A model generated the notes under the pieces. It did not search any database and was not told where the DNA came from. It saw only the letters and a program-made list of their open reading frames with translations. From NCBI RefSeq assembly GCF_000444875.1, contig NC_021985.1:868001-932000 (forward strand): a stretch of DNA of 64,000 nucleotides, given 5' to 3'. This DNA comes from Streptomyces collinus Tu 365 (lineage in GTDB: Bacteria; Actinomycetota; Actinomycetes; Streptomycetales; Streptomycetaceae). Shown here one piece after another: positions 16,959 to 24,943 of this stretch. The first letter of the stretch is position 1. Each line of letters starts with the position of its first letter. The position numbers and the translations under genes were made by a program.

Positions 16959-18140
16959 ATGACTCGAGACGCACTCGTCTGGTGCCTGGTTGCGGCGACG
17001 GTGATCGCCGTGGCCGCGGCCCTGGTGCTCAGTCGCCGCAACAAGGCCATGGCGGCGAAGAAGCAGCAGGCCGAGGCCGCCCTCACCCACAGATTGAGTG
17101 AGGCCGACGGGCAACTGGCCACCTTAAGAGCCGAGTTGCACCGGCACCAGACCGAGCACGACAAGACCATCCGGGAAGCCGAAGAGGCGGCCGAGGAAAG
17201 CACCAAGGCCGTTCTCAAGGGTTCCGCGCGCTTTCTCCAGAGCCTGGCCGCGGAGCAGTTGACGCTTCTCGAGGAAATCCAGCGCAAGTACGGCGGCCAC
17301 TCCGTACTCGGCGACCTGCTGGAAGTCAGCCACGCCAATGCGCAGATGGCCCGCAAGGCACAGGGCATCGCGGTGATGTGCGGCGCTCCGCTGGGCCGCC
17401 GGAACAGGGCGGCGAGCGTTTATGACGTGGTGCGCAGCGCGCAGGGCCAGATTCGCAACTTCCGCCGCGTGGAAATCATGCAGCAGACCGGTTTCGCGTT
17501 GAAGGCGTCCGCGGTTTCCCCGGTCGCCCTCGCCGTCGCGGAACTCCTCGACAACGCTGCCAGCTTCTCCCAGCAGGGCTCGCCCATCGAGGTCAATTTC
17601 CAGCGGGTCCAGAAGAACCTGTGCATCGTCATCGACGACGCGGGCGTCGGAATGAACGACGAGGAGCGGCAGAAGGCCTCCGCCCTGCTCTCCGGTGACT
17701 TCCGCCCCCGGCTCTCCCATCTGGGCAACCAGCCGAAGTTCGGCTTCCCCGTGATCGGCCTGCTCGCCCGGCAGTACGGGTTCCGCGTCGACGTGACCGG
17801 CGTGTCCCGGTACGGCGGTGTGCGGGCGGTCGTGCTGCTGCCGGAGGAGCTGTGGACCGAGGAGGAGACGGCACCGGCCGAGGACCTCCAGGTCAGCGGT
17901 ATCCGCGGCACCGTCGGGCGGCCGGAGCCGGTGTCCCGCACGGCGCACGGCCTGCCCCGCCGGGGAGCGCGCCAGGTGCCCATCGCCAGTGTTCCCGACC
18001 AGGAGTCCGCGGCCGCGCCCGCGGCGCCGGCGGAGGACGCGGGCCGGGCGGCGGGCCGGAGCCTGGGAGCCTTCCAGCGCGGCACGCTGTCGGGCCGCAA
18101 CCTCACCTCGGCACCGTCCGAAGGGTCCGATGACGCATGA
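16959..18140 (+). CDS. cvnA: Conservon sensor-like ATP-binding protein (CvnA type)
   Basis: A 393-aa membrane-anchored protein. Residues 5-25 are one transmembrane helix, followed by a coiled-coil rich in charged residues (about 30-75). A HATPase-like domain follows, with AVAELLDNAASFSQQGSPIEV (N-box region, about residues 190-210) and VIDDAGVGMND (G1 box). No phosphoacceptor His box is obvious, as is usual for conservon CvnA. The C-terminal 80 residues are Ala/Pro-rich. CvnA recruits the CvnB-CvnD module, a bacterial analogue of G-protein signalling. Its last codons overlap the next gene. Confidence 0.92.
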   Translation: MTRDALVWCLVAATVIAVAAALVLSRRNKAMAAKKQQAEAALTHRLSEADGQLATLRAELHRHQTEHDKTIREAEEAAEESTKAVLKGSARFLQSLAAEQLTLLEEIQRKYGGHSVLGDLLEVSHANAQMARKAQGIAVMCGAPLGRRNRAASVYDVVRSAQGQIRNFRRVEIMQQTGFALKASAVSPVALAVAELLDNAASFSQQGSPIEVNFQRVQKNLCIVIDDAGVGMNDEERQKASALLSGDFRPRLSHLGNQPKFGFPVIGLLARQYGFRVDVTGVSRYGGVRAVVLLPEELWTEEETAPAEDLQVSGIRGTVGRPEPVSRTAHGLPRRGARQVPIASVPDQESAAAPAAPAEDAGRAAGRSLGAFQRGTLSGRNLTSAPSEGSDDA

Positions 18141-18982
18141 CCACCGACCTGTCGTGGATGCTCGAGGACATCGTGCACAACGTGCCGAAGGCGCGGCACG
18201 CCGTCCTGCTGTCCGCGGACGGCCTGCCGCGCGGCTCGACCGACGGCATGGACCGCAAGGACGTGGGGACGATCTCCGCCGCCATGGCGGGCATGCAGTC
18301 GCTCAGCCGGGCGACCTCCCACTTCGCCGGGCCGGGAGAGGACAGGCAGTGGAACCAGACGATCATCGAGTTCTCGCACGGCTGGATCTTCCTGATCGGA
18401 GCCGGGCAGGGCGCGTATCTCGCGGCGGCCGCCGCGCCCGACGTCGACATGCAGCAGATCTCCTTCCGCATGCACCGGCTGGTCGCGCGGCTCGGCAACA
18501 ACCTCACCTCGCCTCCCCGGGTGACCGCCGAGGACGGTGACGGGCAGGAGGGCCGCGGCTCGGCGCGGACCGGGGCCGGAGCCGGCACGGGCATCCCGAT
18601 CGCCGACCTCGACGACGTGGTCGGCGACGTCCAGGGTGCCCGTCACGCGGTTCTGCTGGGCGCCGACGGGCTGCCGCGCGGCGCGACGACGGGCATGAGC
18701 CAGGACCTGGCGGACACCATCTCGGCCGCCATGACGGGCATCCACGCCTACAGCCGGGCCACCTCGCAGTTCGCCGGGGTGTCGCAGAACGCGCAGTGGC
18801 GGCAGACGGTGATCGAGTTCCAGCACGGCTGGATCTTCCTGATCTCGGCGGGGCACGGCGCGTTCCTCGCCGCGGCCGCCGAACACGACGCGGACATCGA
18901 GGAGTTCACCACCCGTCTGCATCAGGCGGTGCCGCGGCTGAACGCACACATGGCACCACACGGGGAGGCGAGCCGCACGTGA
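18137..18982 (+). CDS. cvnB: Tandem roadblock/LC7 protein (fused CvnB duplication)
   Basis: A 281-aa protein containing two roadblock/LC7 domains, about residues 4-122 and 155-275. The halves are clearly homologous: ARHAVLLSADGLPRG versus ARHAVLLGADGLPRG, and IIEFSHGWIFLIGAGQGAYL versus VIEFQHGWIFLISAGHGAFL. An acidic/Gly-rich linker joins them. Ordinary CvnB proteins have a single domain of roughly 140 residues, so this looks like an internal duplication and fusion. Roadblock proteins act as effectors of small Ras-like GTPases; here the partner would be CvnD. The start overlaps the cvnA stop by four bases, indicating translational coupling. Confidence 0.92.
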   Translation: MTTDLSWMLEDIVHNVPKARHAVLLSADGLPRGSTDGMDRKDVGTISAAMAGMQSLSRATSHFAGPGEDRQWNQTIIEFSHGWIFLIGAGQGAYLAAAAAPDVDMQQISFRMHRLVARLGNNLTSPPRVTAEDGDGQEGRGSARTGAGAGTGIPIADLDDVVGDVQGARHAVLLGADGLPRGATTGMSQDLADTISAAMTGIHAYSRATSQFAGVSQNAQWRQTVIEFQHGWIFLISAGHGAFLAAAAEHDADIEEFTTRLHQAVPRLNAHMAPHGEASRT

Positions 18983-19362
18983 ACGACGAGCCGGATCAGG
19001 AACTGGAGCTGACGTCGGCGTTAGTCCCGCTCTTCGTCATCACGAACGGGCGTGGTCTTCCCCCGGACCACGCCTACGAGCGGACGGCCCTGGTGTCCGC
19101 GCACCAGGACGCCACCGTCTCGGCCCCCACGCTCTCCCCGGAGGCGCGTCAGGTCCTGGAGCTGGTCAGGGACGGCTTCCTGTCCGTCGCGGAGGTGGCC
19201 GCCCACACGCATCTGCCGCTGGGAGTCGTACGGATCCTCCTGGCGCAGCTGGAGGAGAGCGGTCTCATCATCGCGCGGAAGCCGGTTCCGCGTGCCGAAC
19301 GTGTCGACCGAGAAGTGCTCAACGCCGTACTCGACGGCCTCAAAGCCCGATTCGGAGCGTGA
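18979..19362 (+). CDS. cvnC: Conservon DUF742 protein (CvnC type)
   Basis: A 127-aa DUF742 protein. The N-terminal segment contains SALVPLFVITNGRG and the C-terminal part is a winged-helix-like region (FLSVAEVAAHTHLPLGVVRI, then LLAQLEESGLIIARK). The GTG start overlaps the preceding stop in a GTGA arrangement; the longer upstream frame is a shadow of the roadblock gene. CvnC is a constant member of the conservon complex with CvnA, CvnB and CvnD. Confidence 0.92.
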   Translation: MNDEPDQELELTSALVPLFVITNGRGLPPDHAYERTALVSAHQDATVSAPTLSPEARQVLELVRDGFLSVAEVAAHTHLPLGVVRILLAQLEESGLIIARKPVPRAERVDREVLNAVLDGLKARFGA

Positions 19363-19365
19363 TTC

Positions 19366-19926
19366 GTGTACCTGGATTCAGGTGTCCTCACCGCGGTGAA
19401 GATCCTCGTGGTGGGTCACTTCGGGGTCGGGAAGACCACGTGCATCGGAAGCATCTCCGAGATCGAGCCGCTCAGGACCGAAGAGGAGATCACCGAGGCC
19501 AGTGTGGGGTTCGACGACCTCTCGGGGACCCCGGACAAGACCACCACCACGGTCGCCATGGACTTCGGCCGCCTGACCATCAGCGACGAGGTGGTCCTGT
19601 ACCTCTTCGGCACGCCCGGTCAGGAGCGTTTCAAGGAGATGTGGGAGGAGCTGTCCCGGGGGGCGCTGGGCGCGCTGGTCCTGGTGGATCCGGAGCGGCT
19701 GTCCGAGTCGTTCCCGGTGCTGGACCTGGTCGAGCGGTTCGGCCTGACGTACGCCATCGGCGTCAACCATTTCGAGGGCACGACCGACTATCCGCTCACG
19801 GAGATCCGTGAGGCGCTGAACCTGTCCGACCGGACACCGGTCGTCGCCTGCGACGTCCGGGACGAGCGGTCGGCAGCGCAGGCGCTCATCACCCTCGTCC
19901 GTCACCTACTTTCCCTTCTCGGCTAG
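19366..19926 (+). CDS. cvnD: Conservon small Ras-like GTPase (CvnD type)
   Basis: A 186-aa GTPase. The P-loop GHFGVGKT is at residues 17-24, the switch II/G3 motif appears as GTPGQERF, and the G4 site reads NHFE rather than NKxD, as is typical for CvnD. It starts with GTG three bases after cvnC. CvnD switches between GDP and GTP states at the membrane-proximal complex; the double roadblock protein is its likely regulator. The next gene, a P450, starts 13 bp later. Confidence 0.92.
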   Translation: MYLDSGVLTAVKILVVGHFGVGKTTCIGSISEIEPLRTEEEITEASVGFDDLSGTPDKTTTTVAMDFGRLTISDEVVLYLFGTPGQERFKEMWEELSRGALGALVLVDPERLSESFPVLDLVERFGLTYAIGVNHFEGTTDYPLTEIREALNLSDRTPVVACDVRDERSAAQALITLVRHLLSLLG

Positions 19927-19938
19927 GAGTCTCCCCCC

Positions 19939-21303
19939 ATGCACCAGCGTCCCGGCGGGCCACCGCCCGGCTGCCCCGCGCACGGCAACACGCAGCTCTA
20001 CGGACCCGAGTTCGGCTCCGATCCCGACGCACGCTACGCGTACCTGCGCGGCCTCGGCCCGAGCGCGCCGGTCGACATAGCCCCCGGGGTGGAGGTCGAG
20101 CTGGTCACCAGTTACGACGCCGCCCTGTACATCCTGCAGAACCCCGCCTCGTTCGTCCGGGACTCCCGGCGCTGGCGGGCCCTGAACGAGGGCCGGGTGC
20201 CCGAGGACAGCCCGGCGCTGCCCATGATGGGGTACCGGCCCAACGCGCTGTTCAGCGACGGCGCCGCGCACGCCCGGCTGCGGCAGGCCGTCACCGACAG
20301 CCTCGCCACCGTCAACGAGCTCCAACTGGTGCGCCAGACGCAGCAGTCGGCCGAGTACCTGATCAGCCGGTTCAGCTCCGACCGGCTCGGGCAGGCGGAG
20401 CTGATGGCCGAGTACGCGCAGCCGCTGCCGCTGCTCGTCTTCAGCGAGCTGTTCGGCTGCCCGCCGGAGATCGGTGACCGGGTCATCGTCGGCATCAGCG
20501 GCATCTTCGACGGCACGGCCGGCGCCGACCTGGTGCTGGGCGAGGCGCTGGGCGAGCTGATCGCGCTCAAGCGCCGCCGCCCCGGGACCGACCTGACGAC
20601 CCGTCTGATGGAGCACCCCTCCCAGCTGACCGACGAGGAGGTGCTGCACCAGCTGGTGACGCTGCTGTCGGGCGGCACCGCGCCCCTGTCGGCGACGATC
20701 GGCAGCAGCAGCGCGCTGATCCTCGGCGAGGAGTGGCAGACCGGGCTGCCGGTCGAGGACGCCGTCACCCAGGTGCTGTGGAACTACGCCCCGATCGCCA
20801 ACTACGCGGCCCACTACCCCACTCACGACGTGGAGCTGGGCGACCGGGTGCTGCGGGCGAACGACCCGGTGGTGATCTCCTTCGCGGCCGCCAACACCGA
20901 TCCGCGGCTGGCGGAGCACCGTGAGCAGCTCAGCGCCAAGGCCCATCTGGCCTTCGGGGCCGGACCGCACGCCTGCCCGGCGAAGGACCCGGCGTTCGTG
21001 ATCGCCGTCACGGCCGTGGAGACCCTGCTGAACCGGCTCCCCGACGTGGAGGTCCGGGTTCCGTTCAAGGACCTGAACTGGGTTCCCGCTCCCTGGAGCC
21101 GTTCCCTGGTGGCCCTGCCGGTGCGGTTCACGCCCCGCGCGGTGGCACCGTCGGCCGCGCAGGCGCCGGTCTCCGAGCCGCAGCCGGCCGTCCCCTCCGC
21201 GTACCACGTCGCACCCCAGGCGTCGCGGCCGGCGGCGGCAAACGCTTCCCGTCCCAAGCCCGGTCTGTTCAGCCGGTTCCTCGCCTGGACCAGAGGAGAG
21301 TGA
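19939..21303 (+). CDS. CYP157-like cytochrome P450 lacking the ExxR motif
   Basis: A 454-aa P450-fold protein. The haem-ligand segment FGAGPHAC (Cys346) is intact. The K-helix, where nearly all P450s have ExxR, reads QVLW (Q278-W281) within DAVTQVLWNYAP. The I-helix region reads GGTAPLSATI instead of the usual acid-alcohol pair. Loss of ExxR is a known trait of the CYP157 family found in Streptomyces conservons. After about residue 400 there is a Pro/Ala-rich tail ending in LFSRFLAWTRGE. It sits 13 bp after cvnD and 95 bp before a canonical P450. Catalytic competence is doubtful. Confidence 0.88.
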   Translation: MHQRPGGPPPGCPAHGNTQLYGPEFGSDPDARYAYLRGLGPSAPVDIAPGVEVELVTSYDAALYILQNPASFVRDSRRWRALNEGRVPEDSPALPMMGYRPNALFSDGAAHARLRQAVTDSLATVNELQLVRQTQQSAEYLISRFSSDRLGQAELMAEYAQPLPLLVFSELFGCPPEIGDRVIVGISGIFDGTAGADLVLGEALGELIALKRRRPGTDLTTRLMEHPSQLTDEEVLHQLVTLLSGGTAPLSATIGSSSALILGEEWQTGLPVEDAVTQVLWNYAPIANYAAHYPTHDVELGDRVLRANDPVVISFAAANTDPRLAEHREQLSAKAHLAFGAGPHACPAKDPAFVIAVTAVETLLNRLPDVEVRVPFKDLNWVPAPWSRSLVALPVRFTPRAVAPSAAQAPVSEPQPAVPSAYHVAPQASRPAAANASRPKPGLFSRFLAWTRGE

Positions 21304-21398
21304 CCTAGGCAACTCTCCACGTGAATAGTCATCTTGTATGTGTCGGTTGGCCGAGGGGTATGCATGGCGGCTGATGCTGAGATCAAGAAGGAGCCATC

Positions 21399-22646
21399 GT
21401 GGAGACAGCGATAACTCCGCCTGTCGACAGACGCTTCGCCGTACCGTTGTTCTCACGGCTGCGGACGGCGAAGGGCCAGGCCAACCCCTTTCCCCTCTAT
21501 GCCGAACTCCGGTCGGGGGGCGGAGTCGTCGCAGCCCCCTGGGGCGGGCACCTCGTCACCGGTTTCGACCTGTGCGACCAGGTCCTGCGCAGCAGGGAGT
21601 GGCTGGAACCCGACACGCGGTGGCGGGAGGAACAGGGGGACGGCACCCGCTGGACCGCCCCGTCCTCACGCGAGATGAGCCGGACCCTGCCCGCCCTCAA
21701 CCCGCCGGACCACACCTGGGTGCGGCGCTCGGCGGGCATGTTCGACCGCGCCTCGCTCGAGGACCTGCGCGGCACGGTGGGCCGGATCACCGGCCGGCTG
21801 CTGGACACCCTGGCCGCGCGCCTAGACGAGGGTGAGGCGGACTTCAACGCCCTGGTGAGCGAGGAGCTGCCGGTCGCCACCATAGGACACTGGCTCGGGC
21901 TGCCCACCGCCGACTTCGCCCGGCTGCGGGACCTCACCCACGACCAGGTCTTCACCCAGGAACTGCTGCCGTCCGCGAGTCAGCTGGCGAAGTCGGACGC
22001 GGCCACCGCGCAGCTGCGCGCCTACTTCACGGAGCTGGTCCGCGAGCGCCGCGCCCGCCCCGGTGACGACCCCGTCTCCCGGTGGATCGCGGTCTGGGAC
22101 ACCCTGGAGAGCGACCAGGACAAGGCCGACGAAGGGGTCTACTTCCTGGCCCTGTTCGTCCTGCTGGCGGCGCTGGAGACCACGTCCACGCTGCTGTCCA
22201 CGGCGACGCTCCTGCTGCTGGAGCACCCCAGGCAGTGGGACTGGCTCACGGTCCACCCCGACCTGGTGCCCGCCGCCGTTGAAGAATCGTTGCGCTACGA
22301 CCCGCCCACCCACGTGATCAGCCGCGTCTGCGCACAGGACCGGCTCCTCGGGGGCGTGGAGGTGCGCAAGGACGAGATGGTCCACCTCATGGTGGCGGCG
22401 GCCCACCGCGACCCGGCCAAGCACGCCGACCCCGAACTGTTCAACCTCCACCGCAAGCCCGCGCACCTCGCCTTCAGCGGAGGCATCCACTACTGCCTGG
22501 GCGCGCCGCTGGCCCGCCTCGAGGCACAGACCCTGCTCCACCAACTGGTCAGGCGCTTCCCCCGTCTCACCCTCGTCCGCAGACCCTCCTGGGCCCCCCG
22601 TGTGGCCTTCCGGCGCCTGCTGAACCTGGACGTCGCCCTCTCATGA
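21399..22646 (+). CDS. CYP154-like cytochrome P450
   Basis: A 415-aa P450 with canonical features: I-helix AALETT (about residues 257-262), K-helix ExxR as E296-R299 (EESLR), and haem-binding FSGGIHYCLG with Cys366. It starts with GTG after AAGAAGGAG. CYP154 enzymes paired with CYP157 members are known companions of conservons. It probably oxidises a small hydrophobic or polyketide-like substrate using external ferredoxin; no ferredoxin is encoded nearby. The stop overlaps the next start (ATGA), so the following hydratase is translationally coupled. Confidence 0.9.
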   Translation: METAITPPVDRRFAVPLFSRLRTAKGQANPFPLYAELRSGGGVVAAPWGGHLVTGFDLCDQVLRSREWLEPDTRWREEQGDGTRWTAPSSREMSRTLPALNPPDHTWVRRSAGMFDRASLEDLRGTVGRITGRLLDTLAARLDEGEADFNALVSEELPVATIGHWLGLPTADFARLRDLTHDQVFTQELLPSASQLAKSDAATAQLRAYFTELVRERRARPGDDPVSRWIAVWDTLESDQDKADEGVYFLALFVLLAALETTSTLLSTATLLLLEHPRQWDWLTVHPDLVPAAVEESLRYDPPTHVISRVCAQDRLLGGVEVRKDEMVHLMVAAAHRDPAKHADPELFNLHRKPAHLAFSGGIHYCLGAPLARLEAQTLLHQLVRRFPRLTLVRRPSWAPRVAFRRLLNLDVALS

Positions 22647-23419
22647 CCCACTCCCCCCTCCCCTCCCCCCACTTCCCCTACAAGGCCCTGCACGTCGAGT
22701 ACGACGGGCCGGTCCTGCGGGTCCGTCTGCTGCCCACGTCCGAGGGCAGCACGCTGACCGTCGCCGCCCTCGACGACCTCACCGCCCTGCTCCACAGCCT
22801 GCACGACCGCCCCGACGTCCGGGTGCTGCTCCTGTCGTCGGACGGCGAGGACTTCTGTCTGGGCGCGGACCGCGGCGAGTACCGCGCGGCGCTGGCCGAG
22901 GACCCCGGCGGGTCCGTCATGCGCCGGATCGCCGACAAGGCGTACCGCGTGTGCGACGCCCTGGAGAACACGCACGCCGTCACCATCGCCCGGCTGCACG
23001 GCAAGGTGGTCGGCGCGGGCCTCGCGCTCGCCTCCTTCTGCGATCTGCGCGCCGGTGCCGACGACTGCCGGTTCCGCATGCCCGAGATCGGCATCGGCCT
23101 GCCGCCCGCCTGGGGCGGCGCCATGGGCCGGCTGATCGTCGAAGGCGGTGCGGCCAGGATCCGTGAACTCATGCTCACCTGCGAGACGTTCGACGCGGAG
23201 ACCGCCCAGCGACTCGGTCTGCTGCACAAGGTCGCCCCGCTCGACGGACTCGACGCGGCCGTCTCGGCGTGGGTCAGGCCCCTCGTCCGGCGCTCGCCCG
23301 AGGCCCTCACCCTCACCAAGCGCATGTTCGCGGGCCACTCCCGGGCCGCCCGCACCGCCGACGTGGCACTGCTCGACGCCCACCTGCTCACCGCGCAGCT
23401 CACCGCGCCCCGCCCGTAG
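22643..23419 (+). CDS. Enoyl-CoA hydratase/isomerase family protein
   Basis: A 258-aa crotonase-fold protein. The two oxyanion-hole segments are visible (LSSDGEDFCLGADRG, about residues 64-78, and LHGKVVGAGLALASFCDLR, about 118-136), followed by MPEIGIGLPPAWGG. At the usual catalytic glutamate positions the sequence is not clearly hydratase-like, so isomerase or another crotonase activity is possible. It overlaps the P450 by four bases and ends the conservon operon. This coupling suggests it acts on a P450-modified acyl-CoA or is co-regulated with it; that is inference. Confidence 0.85.
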   Translation: MTHSPLPSPHFPYKALHVEYDGPVLRVRLLPTSEGSTLTVAALDDLTALLHSLHDRPDVRVLLLSSDGEDFCLGADRGEYRAALAEDPGGSVMRRIADKAYRVCDALENTHAVTIARLHGKVVGAGLALASFCDLRAGADDCRFRMPEIGIGLPPAWGGAMGRLIVEGGAARIRELMLTCETFDAETAQRLGLLHKVAPLDGLDAAVSAWVRPLVRRSPEALTLTKRMFAGHSRAARTADVALLDAHLLTAQLTAPRP

Positions 23420-23441
23420 CCGGGCACGCCCTGCCCCGTCC

Positions 23442-23490
23442 GCGAAGTCCCGTCCGTCCCGCGCCCTGCGGGCGGACGACCGGACTTCGG
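23442..23490 (+). terminator. Imperfect long hairpin after the conservon operon
   Basis: GAAGTCC (23444-23450) pairs with GGACTTC (23482-23488), and the inner GTCCGTCCCGC/GCGGGCGGAC segments continue the stem with small bulges. It lies just downstream of the hydratase stop codon. Probable terminator without a T-tract. Confidence 0.55.
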
Positions 23491-23573
23491 GGACACGACC
23501 TGGAAGCGGCCGCCGTTCCCCGTCCCGTCCTCGCCCCCTGGGCGGGGAACGGACCGCGTGGTAGCGTCGCGCG

Positions 23574-23972
23574 GTGTCCAAGATCGAGATCGACGCGGTG
23601 ACGGCCGAGTTCTTCGGGGCCTTCGACAACCGCGGCGGCAGGGCCGCCGACGTGGCGCGCATCCGCCGGCTCGTCCTGCCCGGCGGGATCATCGTCATGA
23701 CCGGCCCGGACTTCACGGTCTACACGGTCGAGGAGTTCATCGCGCCCCGTCTGCGGCTGCTCCGCGACGGCCGGCTCACCGAGTTCTCCGAGTGGGAGAC
23801 CTCCGAACACACCGAGATCGTGGGCGACATCGCCTCCCGCGTCGGTACGTACCGCAAGTCGGGCGTCCGTGACGGCGAGCGGTTCGAGGGCGGCGGCACG
23901 AAGACGATGCAGTTCGTCCGCACCCCGGACGGCTGGCGGATCGCCGCGCTCTCCTGGTACGACCATCCCTGA
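23574..23972 (+). CDS. NTF2-like (DUF4440/SnoaL-type) small protein
   Basis: A 132-aa protein with an NTF2-like cone fold pattern: an N-terminal helix (IDAVTAEFFGAFDN), a central strand region containing ASRVGTYRKSG, and the closing TKTMQFVRTPDGWRIAALSWYD typical of DUF4440-like members. It starts at GTG 23574 (gcgcggtgtcc). Such proteins can be small enzymes or ligand carriers; no catalytic residues can be assigned. A very strong hairpin follows, separating it from the convergent snapalysin gene. Confidence 0.75.
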   Translation: MSKIEIDAVTAEFFGAFDNRGGRAADVARIRRLVLPGGIIVMTGPDFTVYTVEEFIAPRLRLLRDGRLTEFSEWETSEHTEIVGDIASRVGTYRKSGVRDGERFEGGGTKTMQFVRTPDGWRIAALSWYDHP

Positions 23973-23989
23973 TCAGCGCCGCGAAGACG

Positions 23990-24032
23990 CCGAGGGGCGG
24001 GCCGTGTGCCGGCGGCACGGCCCGCCCCTCGG
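23990..24032. terminator. Strong bidirectional terminator hairpin
   Basis: A perfect 17-bp stem: CCGAGGGGCGGGCCGTG (23990-24006) and its complement at 24016-24032, with a 9-nt loop. It lies between the convergent NTF2-like and snapalysin genes, so it can stop transcription from both sides. Confidence 0.85.
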
Positions 24033-24074
24033 TCGTGGACGGGCGGATCCGGGGTGGGGGCTCCGCCGCTTCGG

Positions 24075-24758
24075 TCAGCGTGCCTTGTTCAGCTTCTCCA
24101 GGGCCTTGGCGAACCCGTTGGCCCACAGCTGGTTGACGCGGGCGCGCTCGGTGGCGTTCGGGTAGCGGTTGGTGCAGGACGTGCCGGGGCCGCCGCCCGA
24201 CATCAGCTCGCTGCACGGCCCGCTGTAGTGGTCCGGCAGGCCGAGCACGTGGCCGGTCTCGTGCGCCGCGACGCGGATCGAGTCGTACTGCCGGTTCTGC
24301 GCGTAGTCGAGGAAGATGTAGCCGCTGCCGTGGCCGTCCGTGGAGGCGTATGACCCCCGGCTGTCGTTGCCCTCGTAGTAGGCGAAGTCGGCGCCGCCCG
24401 AGGTCGCCTGCAGCTTGACGTTGGACACGGAGCTGTTCCATATCGAGGCGGCGCTCGATATCTGCGAGCGGAAGCTCGGCGCCCGGGAGGCGTCGTAGTA
24501 GACGGTCACCGACTGCAGGCCCGGGTGCGCCGCCTGCTTCTTGGCGACCGAGGCGAGGACGGCCTCGAAGAACGCCTTGTTGTTCCCCGCCTCGGCGGCC
24601 GAACCCGTGTACCGGGACGGCGCCGGGGTGGGTGCCGCCTCGGTGTGGGCGCTCGCCGGGATCGCGGTGCCCAGCGTCGCGAACGCCAGGCCGACGGCGA
24701 GCGCCACGGCTCTGCGGGTGGCCTTCACCGAGGTGACGGACGTACGGATCGAAGTCAT
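24075..24758 (-). CDS. snpA: Snapalysin-type secreted zinc metalloprotease
   Basis: A 227-aa M7-family protease. A signal peptide covers about residues 1-37 (RR at 15-16, hydrophobic core, then ASA). A pro-segment follows. The zinc site [11 protein letters not shown] gives H166, E167, H170 and D176, the HExxHxxGxxD signature specific to snapalysins. Two Cys residues near the C-terminus ([14 protein letters not shown]) probably form the known disulfide. The start at 24758 follows AAGGAG; the longer frame is discarded. It is divergent from a LysR regulator, the classical snpA arrangement. It probably degrades extracellular protein such as milk casein. Confidence 0.93.
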   Translation of the reverse strand: MTSIRTSVTSVKATRRAVALAVGLAFATLGTAIPASAHTEAAPTPAPSRYTGSAAEAGNNKAFFEAVLASVAKKQAAHPGLQSVTVYYDASRAPSFRSQISSAASIWNSSVSNVKLQATSGGADFAYYEGNDSRGSYASTDGHGSGYIFLDYAQNRQYDSIRVAAHETGHVLGLPDHYSGPCSELMSGGGPGTSCTNRYPNATERARVNQLWANGFAKALEKLNKAR

Positions 24759-24852
24759 GTGGGGGGCTCCTTCTCGTTCGTGTGGGGTGGTGAACGATCG
24801 GTTGCCCATGAGTTTCGGGCAGCCCACCGGCCGGCGGATGATGGCAACCGGG

Positions 24853-24869
24853 GATAGCGCGCGGCTATC
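24853..24869. promoter_or_regulatory. LysR-type operator (T-N11-A) between snapalysin gene and regulator
   Basis: GATAGC-GCGCG-GCTATC is a perfect inverted repeat containing the T-N11-A motif typical of LysR binding sites. It lies about 95 bp upstream of the snapalysin start and about 75 bp from the LysR start, so it can control both divergent genes. Confidence 0.75.
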
Positions 24870-24943
24870 ACCGCGAACACCGGTACGGCAGTTGGCCTTT
24901 GAACATCTGGCGCCCCATCAGTCACCGCCCTTACGCTCCCGGT

